Origin: Pseudovibrio denitrificans JCM 12308
GTDB taxonomy: Bacteria; Pseudomonadota; Alphaproteobacteria; Rhizobiales; Stappiaceae
DNA length: 64,000 nt
Direction: 5' to 3'
NCBI RefSeq assembly: GCF_001310815.1
Contig: NZ_BAZK01000002.1
Location: forward strand, 22,443 to 86,442
The notes beneath the pieces were generated by a model. That model saw nothing but the letters and a program-made list of their open reading frames with translations. It was not told where the DNA came from and searched no databases. Position 1 is the stretch's first letter. Every line of letters begins with the position of its first letter. The position numbers and the translations under genes are program-made. Of the stretch, positions 1-11,156 are shown piece after piece.

Positions 1-87
1 GTCTGGATCAGCCCACATCTGGAACAGCAACTCCACAGGGGCGTCGAACTCTCTCACTAGATGTAACTCAAAATCTGTATCGCTCAT
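1..87 (-). CDS. SRPBCC/AHSA1 domain protein, N-terminal fragment
   Basis: The first 29 residues of a protein that runs off the left edge of the window. The start MSDTDFELHLVREFDAPVEL followed by LFQMWADPD matches the opening strand and helix of SRPBCC/AHSA1 (START-like) ligand-binding proteins, which typically read R-x-F-D-A-P near residue 15. Its ATG overlaps the stop codon of the upstream ArsR gene in an ATGA arrangement (84-87), so the two are almost certainly co-translated. ArsR plus AHSA1 pairs are common in proteobacteria; the ligand cannot be told from this fragment. Confidence 0.75.
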   Translation of the reverse strand, partial: MSDTDFELHLVREFDAPVELLFQMWADPD

Positions 88-428
88 TCCTGTGTCTCCC
101 CGTTCTGGAGGTCGCTCAGATAGTCATCAAGGCGGCTGAAGGTTTCGTGCCAGACTTTCTTCTGCTGACTGATCCAGTCTTCAGCTTTGGCCAGATTATC
201 CGCTGAGATTTCGCAGGTGCGGACACGGCCCACCTTGCGCGTGCTCACGAGACCACAGTCTTCCAGCACTTTGAGATGCTGCGAGAAGGATTGCAGAGCC
301 ATGTCGTGATGCTGTGCCAACTCACTGACAGAGGCCGTGCCATGGCTCAACTGCTCAATGACCGCCCGACGGGTTGGATCGGCCAGCGCATGGAAGAGAT
401 TATCAAGGGAAACAGAACACTCAGTCAT
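84..428 (-). CDS. ArsR-family transcriptional regulator
   Basis: A 114-residue winged helix-turn-helix repressor. Residues 9-30 carry the typical ArsR opening (LFHALADPTRRAVIEQL) and residues 33-60 the recognition helix-turn-helix (SVSELAQHHDMALQSFSQHL). Cysteines are present (4, 58, 72) but not in the CVC metal-binding motif of ArsR/SmtB sensors, so metal sensing is unlikely; the subfamily paired with SRPBCC proteins usually has no metal site. An inverted repeat directly upstream of the start (432-460) is a good candidate for its own operator. It is translationally coupled to the SRPBCC gene downstream. Confidence 0.9.
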   Translation of the reverse strand: MTECSVSLDNLFHALADPTRRAVIEQLSHGTASVSELAQHHDMALQSFSQHLKVLEDCGLVSTRKVGRVRTCEISADNLAKAEDWISQQKKVWHETFSRLDDYLSDLQNGETQE

Positions 429-431
429 GTG

Positions 432-474
432 CCTGAGTATTGGAAAGGAAGATACTCAGGTCAATGCCTGAGTA
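432..474. promoter_or_regulatory. Putative ArsR operator
   Basis: CCTGAGTAT at 432-440 and ATACTCAGG at 452-460 form a perfect 9-bp inverted repeat, and a third half-site CCTGAGTA follows at 467-474. The repeat begins 4 bp upstream of the ArsR start codon, where an autoregulatory operator would sit. Binding by this ArsR is inferred from position only. Confidence 0.6.
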
Positions 475-564
475 ATAGGGGAGCTGCTTTGAGAAGGGCG
501 GGGCAGCTGCCTCAGTGGTAGGGGGTACTTCACAGATCCATACCCCCAACCGAATACTGCGAGC

Positions 565-1029
565 TTATGATGTTGGGGCTTCTGCCTTGTTCATCATTTT
601 AATTTCAGCAGGGGTCAGCTTACGGGAGCCTTTACCGCGCTTGAGAATGAAGTTAACCGGGTTTGGATAGTGGTCCAGAGTTGCACCGGTTGCCGCATCA
701 ACGCCGACGCCGATTACGCCACCAAGCAAGACGTTACCAGCCATGCCAGCTGCGCCCTTGCCGCTTACGCGGGTCTCAACATCGATGACCTGTGTCTGGT
801 AACCAGGTGCAGATGCTGTGAGCGTGAACTCTTTTTTGCGTGGTACGTTGATGACACATGGACCAACGCAAGTGTGAGCTGTTGTTGACGTGATCTTCGC
901 GTGCTCAGGCTCCACGTAGATCTTGATGTCTTCAGTTGTACCGCGAACAACTGTGCCGCAACCTGCGAGAAGAACGCTGGATGCAACAACGCCAGCTACT
1001 AGATAAGTTTTCAATTCCGTATACCCCAT
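565..1029 (-). CDS. Putative outer-membrane/periplasmic lipoprotein
   Basis: A 154-residue protein with a lipoprotein signal: hydrophobic residues 8-22 followed by the lipobox LLAGC with Cys24 as the lipidation site. After the cysteine comes GTVVRGTT, a start shared by a family of conserved alphaproteobacterial lipoproteins. Residues 30-85 resemble a PEGA-like beta domain (a PGYQTQVIDV-type strand), followed by a Gly/Ala-rich hydrophobic stretch (GAAGMAGNVLLGGVIGVGVD) that could be a glycine-zipper-like segment. Function unknown. It stands alone, followed downstream by the ArsR pair on the same strand and preceded by a 317-bp gap. Confidence 0.75.
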   Translation of the reverse strand: MGYTELKTYLVAGVVASSVLLAGCGTVVRGTTEDIKIYVEPEHAKITSTTAHTCVGPCVINVPRKKEFTLTASAPGYQTQVIDVETRVSGKGAAGMAGNVLLGGVIGVGVDAATGATLDHYPNPVNFILKRGKGSRKLTPAEIKMMNKAEAPTS

Positions 1030-1346
1030 AATTACGTGGGGGCTTAGTAGGCTCGTGACACATTTCAGTCAAATTTCTTAATGAATTATCTGGTGATATC
1101 TTTATCCAATAAGTTGCAGGTAATGACTTGTTAAATTTTAGATACTTCTGAAATACGTAGATTTATTCATCCTTCCGCCGCAAACGCTGTTTCACTTTCC
1201 TAAAAGATTCTTAAATTACGTAGCGTATTCAAATAATTAACTTGGTATCTTTTAAACTCTCTGGCAACCAAGAGTTTGTGTTTGCGCAGAGCCCTTTCTG
1301 AAAACTGAAAGCAATTTAGGGGTGGCGCATAGATGGAGGCCGGTAG
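1030..1346. other. Intergenic region, AT-rich, no gene seen
   Basis: This 317-bp gap separates the divergently transcribed lipoprotein and glycosyltransferase genes and must hold both promoters. It is clearly more AT-rich than its surroundings. A GGAGG-like ribosome site lies at about 1335, just before the glycosyltransferase start. I saw no RNA gene or convincing repeat. Confidence 0.5.
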
Positions 1347-2605
1347 ATGTTTATCTCGTTCGCCCGCTTGCAGATCTATTTTTTCATCGCACTGCTGCTG
1401 ATTGCAGTGGTTTATCCGATCTATTTGTTTGGATCGGTGATGGGTCTTGATGGATTCGATTTGCGCAGGGTGGGGGGAGACTTCTATCAGTTCCTGTTGG
1501 CCTCTCGCATGGCCGTCGCCGGGCAGGCGGCGCAGCTTTATGACTTTGGCTGGTTCTATGATGAGGTTCAGCGCAATGTGGTTGGCGGTTCCGGCTTTTA
1601 CGCTGGGTGCATCCGCCGAGCCTGCTGGTGTTTCTGGTCCCGTTATCCGGCCTGACTTATCTGCAAGCCTATAGCCTCTGGATGGGTATGGGTGGTCTGC
1701 TTTCATTTGCAGTTGCGTTCAGTCGCAAGGCGCCTATTCGGGCGTTCACGTTCTTCATCTTTGCTCCGGCTACACTCGTGAACCTGTTTTACGGCCAGTT
1801 TGGCATGCTGGCAGGTGGGTTTCTTTATGGCGGGCTGCGATTGATGAACCGGCATCCGGCTTTGGCTGGTGTGTTGCTTGGGTGTGTGTCCATCAAGCCT
1901 GAGCTGTTCATGCTGATCCCGATTATTTTGATTGCCCATCGCAGCATCATTGCGCTGTGTGCGTGTGTTGCGACGGTGGCGTTTCTGGTGGATGCGTCTG
2001 CTGTGTTCTTCGGCTCCGGTCTGTGGTGGATCTATCTGGAAACCGTTCCATCCTTGCTGGCAACTGTTATGGATCAGGGTGAGGGCAGCTTCCTTTATCT
2101 GATCCCGTCTGCGTTTGGTGCGATGCGGTCTCTTGGGTTCTCAGCAACAGCTGGGTATCTGGTGCAGTTGCCGTTCACGGTTATGGCGTTTGTGGTGACG
2201 TTCTGGCTGTTCATGCGGGAGCGGGAGCCGGTGGCGCGTAACCTTGCTGTGACCCTGTGTGTGTTGCTGGCAACGCCGTTCCTGTTCCTTTGGGATTATG
2301 CGGTGCTTTCTCCGGCGCTCTATTTGTATGCCACCCGGACTGGCCTGTTTGATGATGATGCGGACTCCCCTTATGTGGCGCCGCTGCTTCTGTTTGCGGT
2401 TTATCTGCTGCCGATCGTCAACATAGCTCTAGCGGCACATGGCTTCCCGGTTGGGCCGATCTTTACGGCACTGGCGCTGGTTGTTGTGATTGTGCGGATG
2501 ATGAGCACAGCCGAGACACAAATGAGTGTACCTGAGGATGAGCAGGAGGGGGATAACTCCTTTGCTGAGGAGCGTGAAAGCGATGAGGGGCTCGGGACCA
2601 CCTGA
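1347..2605 (+). CDS. GT87-family membrane glycosyltransferase (DUF2029), one frameshift
   Basis: A polytopic membrane protein of about 419 residues once a single break is repaired. The first part (1347 to about 1596) gives an N-terminal membrane segment and the GGDFYQFLLASRMA...LYDF region typical of GT87 mannosyltransferase-like proteins, which use polyprenyl-phosphate sugars. The second part continues in another frame with WVHPPSLLVFLVPL, the family's aromatic-x-x-P-P motif, and about eight more membrane helices. Adding one T to the TTTT run at 1596-1599 joins the frames seamlessly (GSGFLRWVHPPS). The C-terminal 30 residues are acidic and cytoplasmic-looking. Substrate unknown. The frameshift matches a window-wide pattern that suggests sequencing error. 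Confidence 0.75.
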
Positions 2606-2649
2606 GCCTGAGCTGCGAAAAACATAGCAACGCAGGTTTCACCCCAAAA

Positions 2650-2689
2650 AACGCAGATTAACGCAAACCAGCGCAAAAGAACGCAAAAC
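2650..2689. repeat. 10-bp phased AACGCA repeats
   Basis: AACGCA or AGCGCA begins at 2650, 2660, 2670 and 2680, exactly 10 bp apart, with one more AACGCA at 2629. Each unit is followed by an A-rich step. The spacing equals about one helical turn, so the repeats would lie on one face of the DNA or bend it. They sit between the glycosyltransferase stop and ligA. No function is known to me. Confidence 0.6.
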
Positions 2690-2816
2690 GAGGCTAACCC
2701 TTTGAAATATAACAGGGAGAGTGTCTATGTGCCTCCTGAGCTCGTTAAATCCTGTCTAAACTCCCCAGTACCGGGTGGTTTGTTATTCCCGGTGGCGATA
2801 TGAATAATCCCCCTAA

Positions 2817-5012
<2,196 letters not shown>

Positions 5013-5015
5013 AAA

Positions 5016-5044
5016 AGCGAGGGAGCTGTTCGGCTCCTCTCGCT
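5016..5044 (-). terminator. Intrinsic terminator after the coiled-coil gene
   Basis: AGCGAGGGAGC (5016-5026) and GCTCCTCTCGCT (5033-5044) pair as a hairpin. On the minus strand it is followed by a run of six T (AAAAAA just before 5016), so it terminates the 5069-5680 gene and may also stop ligA from the other side. Confidence 0.8.
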
Positions 5045-5068
5045 GCATTAGTAGGCTTGCGGCAGAGC

Positions 5069-5680
5069 CTACTTCTGCGCCAGTGTTGCTCTGAGGCGGA
5101 CAGATGCTTCGGCACGTCCGCCGATGTAGAGCATCATGTTTTTCCCGTCCGTCTGAACACTCATCGGGATTGTTTTCTCAACCTGCTTTTTCAGCGGGTC
5201 ATAATTTGCTTCAGCCTGCTCTAAAGCTTTGAGTGCTTTGTCGTATTCCTGGATTTTCTTCTTAACCGCAGGCTGGGCCTTGATTAGCTTTTTGAGTTCC
5301 TTGGCCGTATCGCGATAGTTGGGATCGGTTTTCGGATCGATTTCCTTTTGCTGCAACTGGCTTTCCAACACGCGTAACATCTTATGTTTGGCGGAGATTT
5401 CGTCTTCCAGAGACTTCAGGCCCTGCACGAAGCGGTAGGTTCTGGATTTCTCTTTTTCCAGCGCTGCAATGTTGGATCGGGCTTTCTTCATCTCTGGCGC
5501 ATCCTCGACATGGTTGTCGTAGGTCAGCCGGATGGCAGCCTTTCCCTGGAAGATGAGTTTGTCGAAGCTTGCAGTATCTGCCGCATGAATATCCATCCGG
5601 CGTCTGATCTCAGCCCAGATGCTTGTGCGGTTTTTATAGAACTCGTCGTAGTTCTTATATTTGCAAATGACCTTCGGCAT
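5069..5680 (-). CDS. Hypothetical coiled-coil protein
   Basis: A 203-residue, lysine- and glutamate-rich protein that I do not recognise. No signal peptide or membrane segment is visible. Residues 65-105 and 125-170 are heptad-like helical stretches (ARSNIAALEKEKSRTY, KSLEDEISAKHKMLRVLESQ, KALKALEQAEANY), predicting an alpha-helical coiled coil. The C-terminal 35 residues (TIPMSVQTDGKNMMLYIGGR) look like beta structure. The start is supported by GGAG upstream, and the gene has its own terminator, so it is probably real. Its neighbours, ligA (convergent) and the DUF4142 gene, do not suggest a role. Confidence 0.7.
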   Translation of the reverse strand: MPKVICKYKNYDEFYKNRTSIWAEIRRRMDIHAADTASFDKLIFQGKAAIRLTYDNHVEDAPEMKKARSNIAALEKEKSRTYRFVQGLKSLEDEISAKHKMLRVLESQLQQKEIDPKTDPNYRDTAKELKKLIKAQPAVKKKIQEYDKALKALEQAEANYDPLKKQVEKTIPMSVQTDGKNMMLYIGGRAEASVRLRATLAQK

Positions 5681-5868
5681 ATCTCAAGCTCCATTCCAGT
5701 TGCGATGGAATGAGAGTGAGCAGAAAATCTTATCGAGATCTGTCGGGAGAGGCGTGCAATTGAGCCAAATTTGAAGATGTGATCGGCTCTTACAGGTGGA
5801 AATGAACGGAAACGCCAGCAAATCGGTTTGCCTTTGCCAGCGTTTCTTCATGTATCGCAATGAGTTAC

Positions 5869-6386
5869 CTAGCCGATCTGTTTGCGGATCTCTGCCAGCA
5901 TGGCAGATGAGTATGGATGAAGGCGACCAGAATGGTTGCTGTTGCCACATCCACGTTCACGGGCTTTTTACCTGCTTCCGGTGTTTGAACCGCCAGCAAG
6001 TCCTCATGGCCTGTGATTTCAGTCGAGATGTAGAGGCGGTCAAAGTCATCGCCAGACGCGGCCTCCAGCTTCTTGTAGATGTCTTCCAGAGCGGTTGGGC
6101 GCGGCGGTGGAGTGGCACCTGTGGACTCGATGACCATGGAGACAGCGGCCTGTTCCTCGCGCTCCAACTCTGCAAACTGGCGCACCAGCGGGTTGCTGGC
6201 CTTCATGGTCGCCATCTCGCTGATGGCTAATGAGAAGGGGCTGATAGTGAGGGTTTTGTTGGTGTAGTCGGTAGAACCGTGATTGTCGGCCAAAGCGGAG
6301 GAGACCAGAGCAGGGGCGGCTATGAGTGAGCCGGACATGCCAAGGAGAGCGTTTCTGCGCGTCAGGTGTAACTTACCAGTCTTCAT
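5869..6386 (-). CDS. Exported DUF4142-like protein, frameshift near the C-terminus
   Basis: About 172 residues after repair. The N-terminus is a twin-arginine-type signal (LTRRNALLG, then a hydrophobic segment ending SSALA), so the protein is probably exported folded to the periplasm. The body fits DUF4142: helical, ISEMATMKASNPLVRQFAELEREEQAA, and a central YISTEITGHEDLL segment (the family's Y-I-x-x-x-x-x-x-H-x-x-L). The reading as given ends FIHTHLPCWQRSANRSAR, but adding one base near 5904 restores FIHTHLAMLAEIRKQIG and a stop at 5869-5871, the normal family ending. Role unknown; such proteins are often stress-associated. Confidence 0.7.
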
Positions 6387-6710
6387 TGTTTTTCTTTCAG
6401 GTTGTTACAGTGGTTTTTATGGTTTGAAAGTGAAGTTCGTCCCATTGATTAGTTCTGGAAATTTCAGATCCAGATATACGCAGTCTTCCTCTTTAAATCG
6501 CTAAGCCAGCACTTGATTTTTCAAGTATCCGGGATCTGGCTTGATAAAACACCACAGAGCAAAGCAAGTTTCACCCAAGAGTTACTGGGCGAAGATGTGC
6601 TGATGCGCAAAACGATGTGTATCTCTTTGCTGATGCCTCGCTTCTTCAATGTTGTTGCTATATTGTTCTTCGTGAACTATTGGAGATTCTCCCTCTGATT
6701 TGAGAGGGGT
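6387..6710. other. Divergent promoter region, no gene seen
   Basis: This 324-bp gap lies between the DUF4142 gene and uvrD, which are transcribed away from each other. Short ORFs occur but none has recognisable coding character. I saw no SOS-box-like palindrome that I would defend as controlling the helicase. Confidence 0.4.
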
Positions 6711-9176
6711 ATGCGTTCAAAGGATCCAACGAGCTCAATGGCAAATTCTTCTGGCCCACTACATCGCGGAATGCCTTCCAACCCTGCTGATCCTCTGGCT
6801 GCACCACAGCCCAAGGCAGGTGGTATAGCAGCGAGGGCCATGGCAGCACGGCAAACGACCATGCCTGCCTATATGGAAGGATTGAATGCGGAACAGCGCC
6901 TTGCTGTTGAGACGATCAACGGTCCGGTGCTGGTGCTTGCTGGCGCAGGTACGGGTAAGACGCGCGTTCTGACAACGCGCATTGCCCATATTCTGGCGAC
7001 AGGGCATGCCACTCCGGGGCAGATCCTTGCAGTGACCTTCACCAACAAAGCGGCTCGAGAGATGAAGGAGCGCATTGGCGCTTACATTGGCGAAAACGTG
7101 GAAGGCATGGCTTGGCTTGGCACGTTCCACGCGATCTGTGTGAAGATCCTGCGCCGTCATGCCGAGCTGGTTGGTTTGAAGTCCTCCTTCTCCATTCTGG
7201 ATACGGATGATCAGGTTCGCCTGATCAAGCAGATCATTCAGGCGGAAGGTCTGGATGAAAAGCGTTGGACGGCAAAGACTTTTGCCGGATTGCTGGACAG
7301 CTGGAAGAACCGCGGGCTGACACCGGAACAGATTTCTGCTGGTGAAGCGCAGGCCTTTGCGAATGGTTTGGGGCGCAAGCTCTACCAGACTTATCAGGAA
7401 CGGCTCTCCATTCTGAATGCCTGTGATTTTGGTGATTTGCTGCTGCACTGCATCACCATTTTCAAAGAGCATGATGATGTTCTGAAGAGCTTCCAGAGCC
7501 GTTTCCGCTATATGCTGGTGGACGAGTATCAGGACACCAACATCGCGCAGTACATGTGGCTGCGTCTGCTGGCACAGGGCAACTCCAACGTTGCCTGTGT
7601 GGGTGACGATGACCAGTCGATCTATGGCTGGCGTGGTGCTGAAGTTGATAACATCCTGAGATTTGAGCAGGATTTCCCGGGCGCGACCGTGGTTCGTCTG
7701 GAGCGGAACTACCGCTCGACCAGCCACATTCTGTCTGCTGCCTCTCATCTGATTGCCCACAATCAGGGGCGTCTGGGTAAGACCCTCTTCACGGATCAGA
7801 TGGGATCTGAGGATGAAGATAAGGTGCAGGTCGCCTCTGCCTGGGACTCTCAGGAGGAAGCGCGCTCCATCGGTGATGAGATTGAAGCGCTGCAGAACCA
7901 TGGCCATTCGCTGAATGAGATGGCCATTCTGGTGCGAGCATCATTCCAGATGCGAGAGTTTGAAGACCGTTTTGTAACGCTTGGTCTGAACTACCGCGTG
8001 ATTGGTGGTCCGCGCTTTTACGAGCGCATGGAAATCCGTGATGCGCTGGCCTACTTCCGCTGTGTGATGCAGCCTTCTGATGATCTGGCGTTCGAGCGTA
8101 TTGTGAACACGCCGAAACGGGGGCTTGGTGAGGCCACTCTGAAGATTGTGCATGCCTATGCGCGGGAGCGGGCTATTCCGTTGATGATTGCAGCGGGAGA
8201 GCTGGTGCAGACCAATGAGTTGCGCCCGAAAGCGCGTGCTGCTTTGGCTGATGTTCTTGGCATGTTTGAGAACTGGCGCAATCAGGTTGAGACCATGAGC
8301 CATACGGAGCTTGCGGAAATTATCCTTGATGAGAGCGGTTATACCCAGATGTGGCGTCAAGACCGTTCCGCAGAAGCACCGGGACGTCTGGACAACCTGA
8401 AAGAACTTATCCGCTCCATGGAAGAGTTCGAGAGCATGGCTGGCTTCCTTGAGCATATCTCGCTGGTGATGGATAAGGACAGCGATGTGGAAGAGGATGC
8501 GGTCTCCATCATGACCCTGCACTCCGCGAAAGGCCTTGAGTTTGATACGGTTTTCCTACCGGGCTGGGAAGAGGGCGTATTCCCGAACCAGCGGGCATTG
8601 GATGAGACTGGACAGGCTGGTCTGGAAGAAGAGCGGCGCCTTGCGTATGTGGGTCTTACCCGTGGCCGTAAGCGTGTGAAGGTGTGGTTCACCTCCAACC
8701 GCCGTATCCATGGGTCCTGGCAATCCTGTATTCCTTCCCGTTTTCTGGATGAATTACCCGCGGACAGTGTTGAGGTTGTTGAGGCCTCCAGCTCCTATGG
8801 TGGCTATGGTCTGAACAGCGCTGGCGGTGGTTATGGTGCCAGCCGGTTTGACAACAGCGACCCGTTCCAGAGCAAGTACTCCACTCCAGGCTGGCAACGC
8901 GCCCGCAAGGCGCAGGCCTCTGGTCAGCAGTATGGCCGGATGCATGGTGGCAACCAAACTCGACGTGCCAAAAAGGCCGGTCCGATGACCATTGAAGGTG
9001 AGCTAGTGGCCAAAAGCGTTACTGAGGTTGGCAGTGATTTTGCTATTGGTGAGCGCATCTTCCATATGAAATTTGGGTACGGCTCCATCAGTGACATTGA
9101 GGGGAATAAGCTCACTGTCGACTTTGAAAAAGCCGGCCAAAAGAAAGTGCTCGATAGCTTTGTCGAGCGGGCATAA
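6711..9176 (+). CDS. uvrD: UvrD/Rep-type DNA helicase
   Basis: A superfamily 1A 3'-5' DNA helicase used in nucleotide-excision and mismatch repair. Walker A is AGAGTGKT (residues 77-84), followed by motif Ia (VTFTNKAAREMKERI), Walker B VDEYQDTN, motif III (CVGDDDQSIYGWRGA), motif IV (ERNYRS), motif V (TLHSAKGLEFDTVFLPGWEEG) and motif VI (YVGLTRGRKRV). The tail, from about residue 680, is Gly/Tyr/Ser-rich, then ends in a short beta domain (GERIFHMKFGYGSI) that resembles the RNA-polymerase/UvrB-interacting C-terminus of UvrD/PcrA. The first ~55 residues are low-complexity, and the true start may lie later (for example the methionine at residue 51). Confidence 0.95.
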   Translation: MRSKDPTSSMANSSGPLHRGMPSNPADPLAAPQPKAGGIAARAMAARQTTMPAYMEGLNAEQRLAVETINGPVLVLAGAGTGKTRVLTTRIAHILATGHATPGQILAVTFTNKAAREMKERIGAYIGENVEGMAWLGTFHAICVKILRRHAELVGLKSSFSILDTDDQVRLIKQIIQAEGLDEKRWTAKTFAGLLDSWKNRGLTPEQISAGEAQAFANGLGRKLYQTYQERLSILNACDFGDLLLHCITIFKEHDDVLKSFQSRFRYMLVDEYQDTNIAQYMWLRLLAQGNSNVACVGDDDQSIYGWRGAEVDNILRFEQDFPGATVVRLERNYRSTSHILSAASHLIAHNQGRLGKTLFTDQMGSEDEDKVQVASAWDSQEEARSIGDEIEALQNHGHSLNEMAILVRASFQMREFEDRFVTLGLNYRVIGGPRFYERMEIRDALAYFRCVMQPSDDLAFERIVNTPKRGLGEATLKIVHAYARERAIPLMIAAGELVQTNELRPKARAALADVLGMFENWRNQVETMSHTELAEIILDESGYTQMWRQDRSAEAPGRLDNLKELIRSMEEFESMAGFLEHISLVMDKDSDVEEDAVSIMTLHSAKGLEFDTVFLPGWEEGVFPNQRALDETGQAGLEEERRLAYVGLTRGRKRVKVWFTSNRRIHGSWQSCIPSRFLDELPADSVEVVEASSSYGGYGLNSAGGGYGASRFDNSDPFQSKYSTPGWQRARKAQASGQQYGRMHGGNQTRRAKKAGPMTIEGELVAKSVTEVGSDFAIGERIFHMKFGYGSISDIEGNKLTVDFEKAGQKKVLDSFVERA

Positions 9177-9250
9177 CCTGCAACTCAAGCGTTACTTACC
9201 TTTAGGGTAATTTGTGCTATCTCTCTTCTAAGTTGTGTTGGGAGGTGGCA

Positions 9251-11067
9251 ATGGACAGTGTGGTTATCGCGCTTGCGATGATTGGTGTGGCAGGTGTTGG
9301 CGCCCAGTGGCTTGCCTGGCGATGGTCGCTTCCTGCTATTGTCCTGCTGCTTGTTGCGGGCTTTCTGATTGGTCCTGCAACCGGCGTTCTCAACCCAAAT
9401 GCGTTATTTGGTGATTTATTGCGTCCAACTGTTGCGCTCGGCGTTGCAGTTATTCTGTTTGAGGGCGGGCTTTCCCTTAATTTTCAACGTATTGGCGGTG
9501 TAGAGAAGGCCGTTTGGCGACTTGTGTTGCTGGGTGCGTTTATTGCGTTCTTATTGGGCGCGCTCAATGCTCATTATATAGCTGAACTAAGTTGGCCCTC
9601 GGCTCTTGTGTTTGCCGCCATCCTGATCGTAACTGGCCCGACCGTCATCATCCCACTTCTGCGTCAAGCCCGGCTGGAACGCCGGGTGAGTTCGCTGCTG
9701 CGCTGGGAAGCTATCCTCGCTGATCCTCTTGGCGCGCTGCTCGCGGTGTTCATGTTTGAAGGCTATCTGGTTTACCACGGCGATCACGGCTTCTGGGTTC
9801 TTGCGGTGCGAGCGGTGGCTGGGTTGCTGATTGGTGGTGTTGGTGGCTGGGCGCTGGGGCGTGGGTTGATCTGGCTGTTTGTTGGTGGCCGGGTTCCCGA
9901 ATTCCTGAAAGTTCCTCTGATCTTTGTCAGTGTGATGGGCGCTTATGCGCTTTCTGATCTGGTGCTTGAGGAATCCGGCTTGCTGACCGTGACTGTTCTG
10001 GGGTTGGTGCTCGGCAACTCGCGCCTTGCCAGCCTTGAGGAGTTGAAGCGGTTCAAGGAAGCGGTGACGATTATTCTGGTGTCTTCTGTCTTCATCGTTT
10101 TGACGGCTTCTGTTCAGCTGGGCAGTCTGGCTGAGTTTGGGCTGGAGGATCTGGCATTTGTTCTGGTTCTGCTGTTTGTGATCCGGCCTATTTCCGTTTG
10201 GGTTGGCACGATTGGTGCACACTTAAGCTGGAAGGAGCGTTTGCTGGTGGGCTGGATCGCGCCGCGCGGTATTGTGGCAGTAGCGGTGTCTGGCCTGTTT
10301 GCACGCTCGCTGGTGGAACATGGCGCTCCGGATGGTGAGCGGTTGGCGGTGCTGTCGTTTGCGGTGGTGGTTGCCACTGTGTTTGCCCACGGGTTTACGC
10401 TTGGGCCGTTTGCTCGTTGGCTGGGGCTTTCCAGTCATTCGGGGCCGGGGCTGCTGATTGTTGGGGCAAGCCGGTTCAGCGTTGCGCTGGCGACCAAGCT
10501 GAAGACGCTGGATATCAATTCGCTTACCGTTGATCGCAACTGGGGTAAGCTGCGGCTTTCCCGGAATGCGGGGTTGGCGAACCATTATGCGAGGTTCTTT
10601 CTGAAGAGGTTGAGAACGAACTGCCGCTTGAGAATTATAGTGTTTTGCTCGCTGTGACTGACAATGATGATTACAACGCGTTGGTGACCACGAACTTCGG
10701 GCCGCTCATGGGGCGAGGGGAGGTCTATCAGTTTGCGCCGTCAGAAGAGCAGAGTGAGAAAGAGAAGTTTCGCCGTGTCGTAACGCTTGGTGGACGCCCG
10801 TTCCTAACGCCGGAGCACAGCTACAACGACCTTGAAACGAAAATCCGCGAGGGCTGGTTTATCAAGGCCAGTGAGTTGACCGATACCTATGGCTGGGATG
10901 CGTTTCAGGAAGCTCTACCCGAAAAAGCAATTGTGCTGATGCTGATTGAGCCGACGAAGAAGCTGCGCCCCATGAACAGCTCCGTGCCTGCGACGGTGGC
11001 TTCGGGTTCAACAATACTTAGCCTTGTTCCCAGTGAATATGCGGCAGAACGCGAGAAAGCCTCGTGA
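9251..11067 (+). CDS. Cation/proton antiporter (CPA family) with TrkA-N-like tail, one frameshift
   Basis: About 605 residues after repair. Roughly twelve membrane helices form a Na+/H+ exchanger domain (FEGGLSLNF, VTGPTVIIPLLRQA and LRWEAILADPLGALLAV are the conserved carrier and ion-site segments). A cytosolic nucleotide-binding-like domain follows (GLLIVGASRFSVALATKL, LTVDRNW). The frame breaks near 10589: adding one G turns HYARFFLKRL into HYGEVLSEEVENELPLENYSV and joins the second part (TDNDDYNALVTTNFG). The start at ATG 9251 is chosen for the GGAGG at 9241-9245. It probably exports Na+ or K+ in exchange for protons, as expected for a marine bacterium; ion specificity is not visible. Confidence 0.85.
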
Positions 11068-11156
11068 GCTCTGGCTTTTCGGCGCGGTGCATTCTATACG
11101 CCTATGCAAAGATATTGTTTGAGTTTTGATAGCTCATCGTAACTAAGGGTTTTTGC

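Noticed and set aside
2629..2689. AACGCA repeats as replication iterons or an origin
   Set aside because: Units are only six conserved bases, there is no replication gene or DnaA-box cluster nearby, and the neighbour is ligA.
6283..6698. Short plus-strand frames upstream of uvrD
   Set aside because: No start site or conserved content; composition is that of intergenic DNA.
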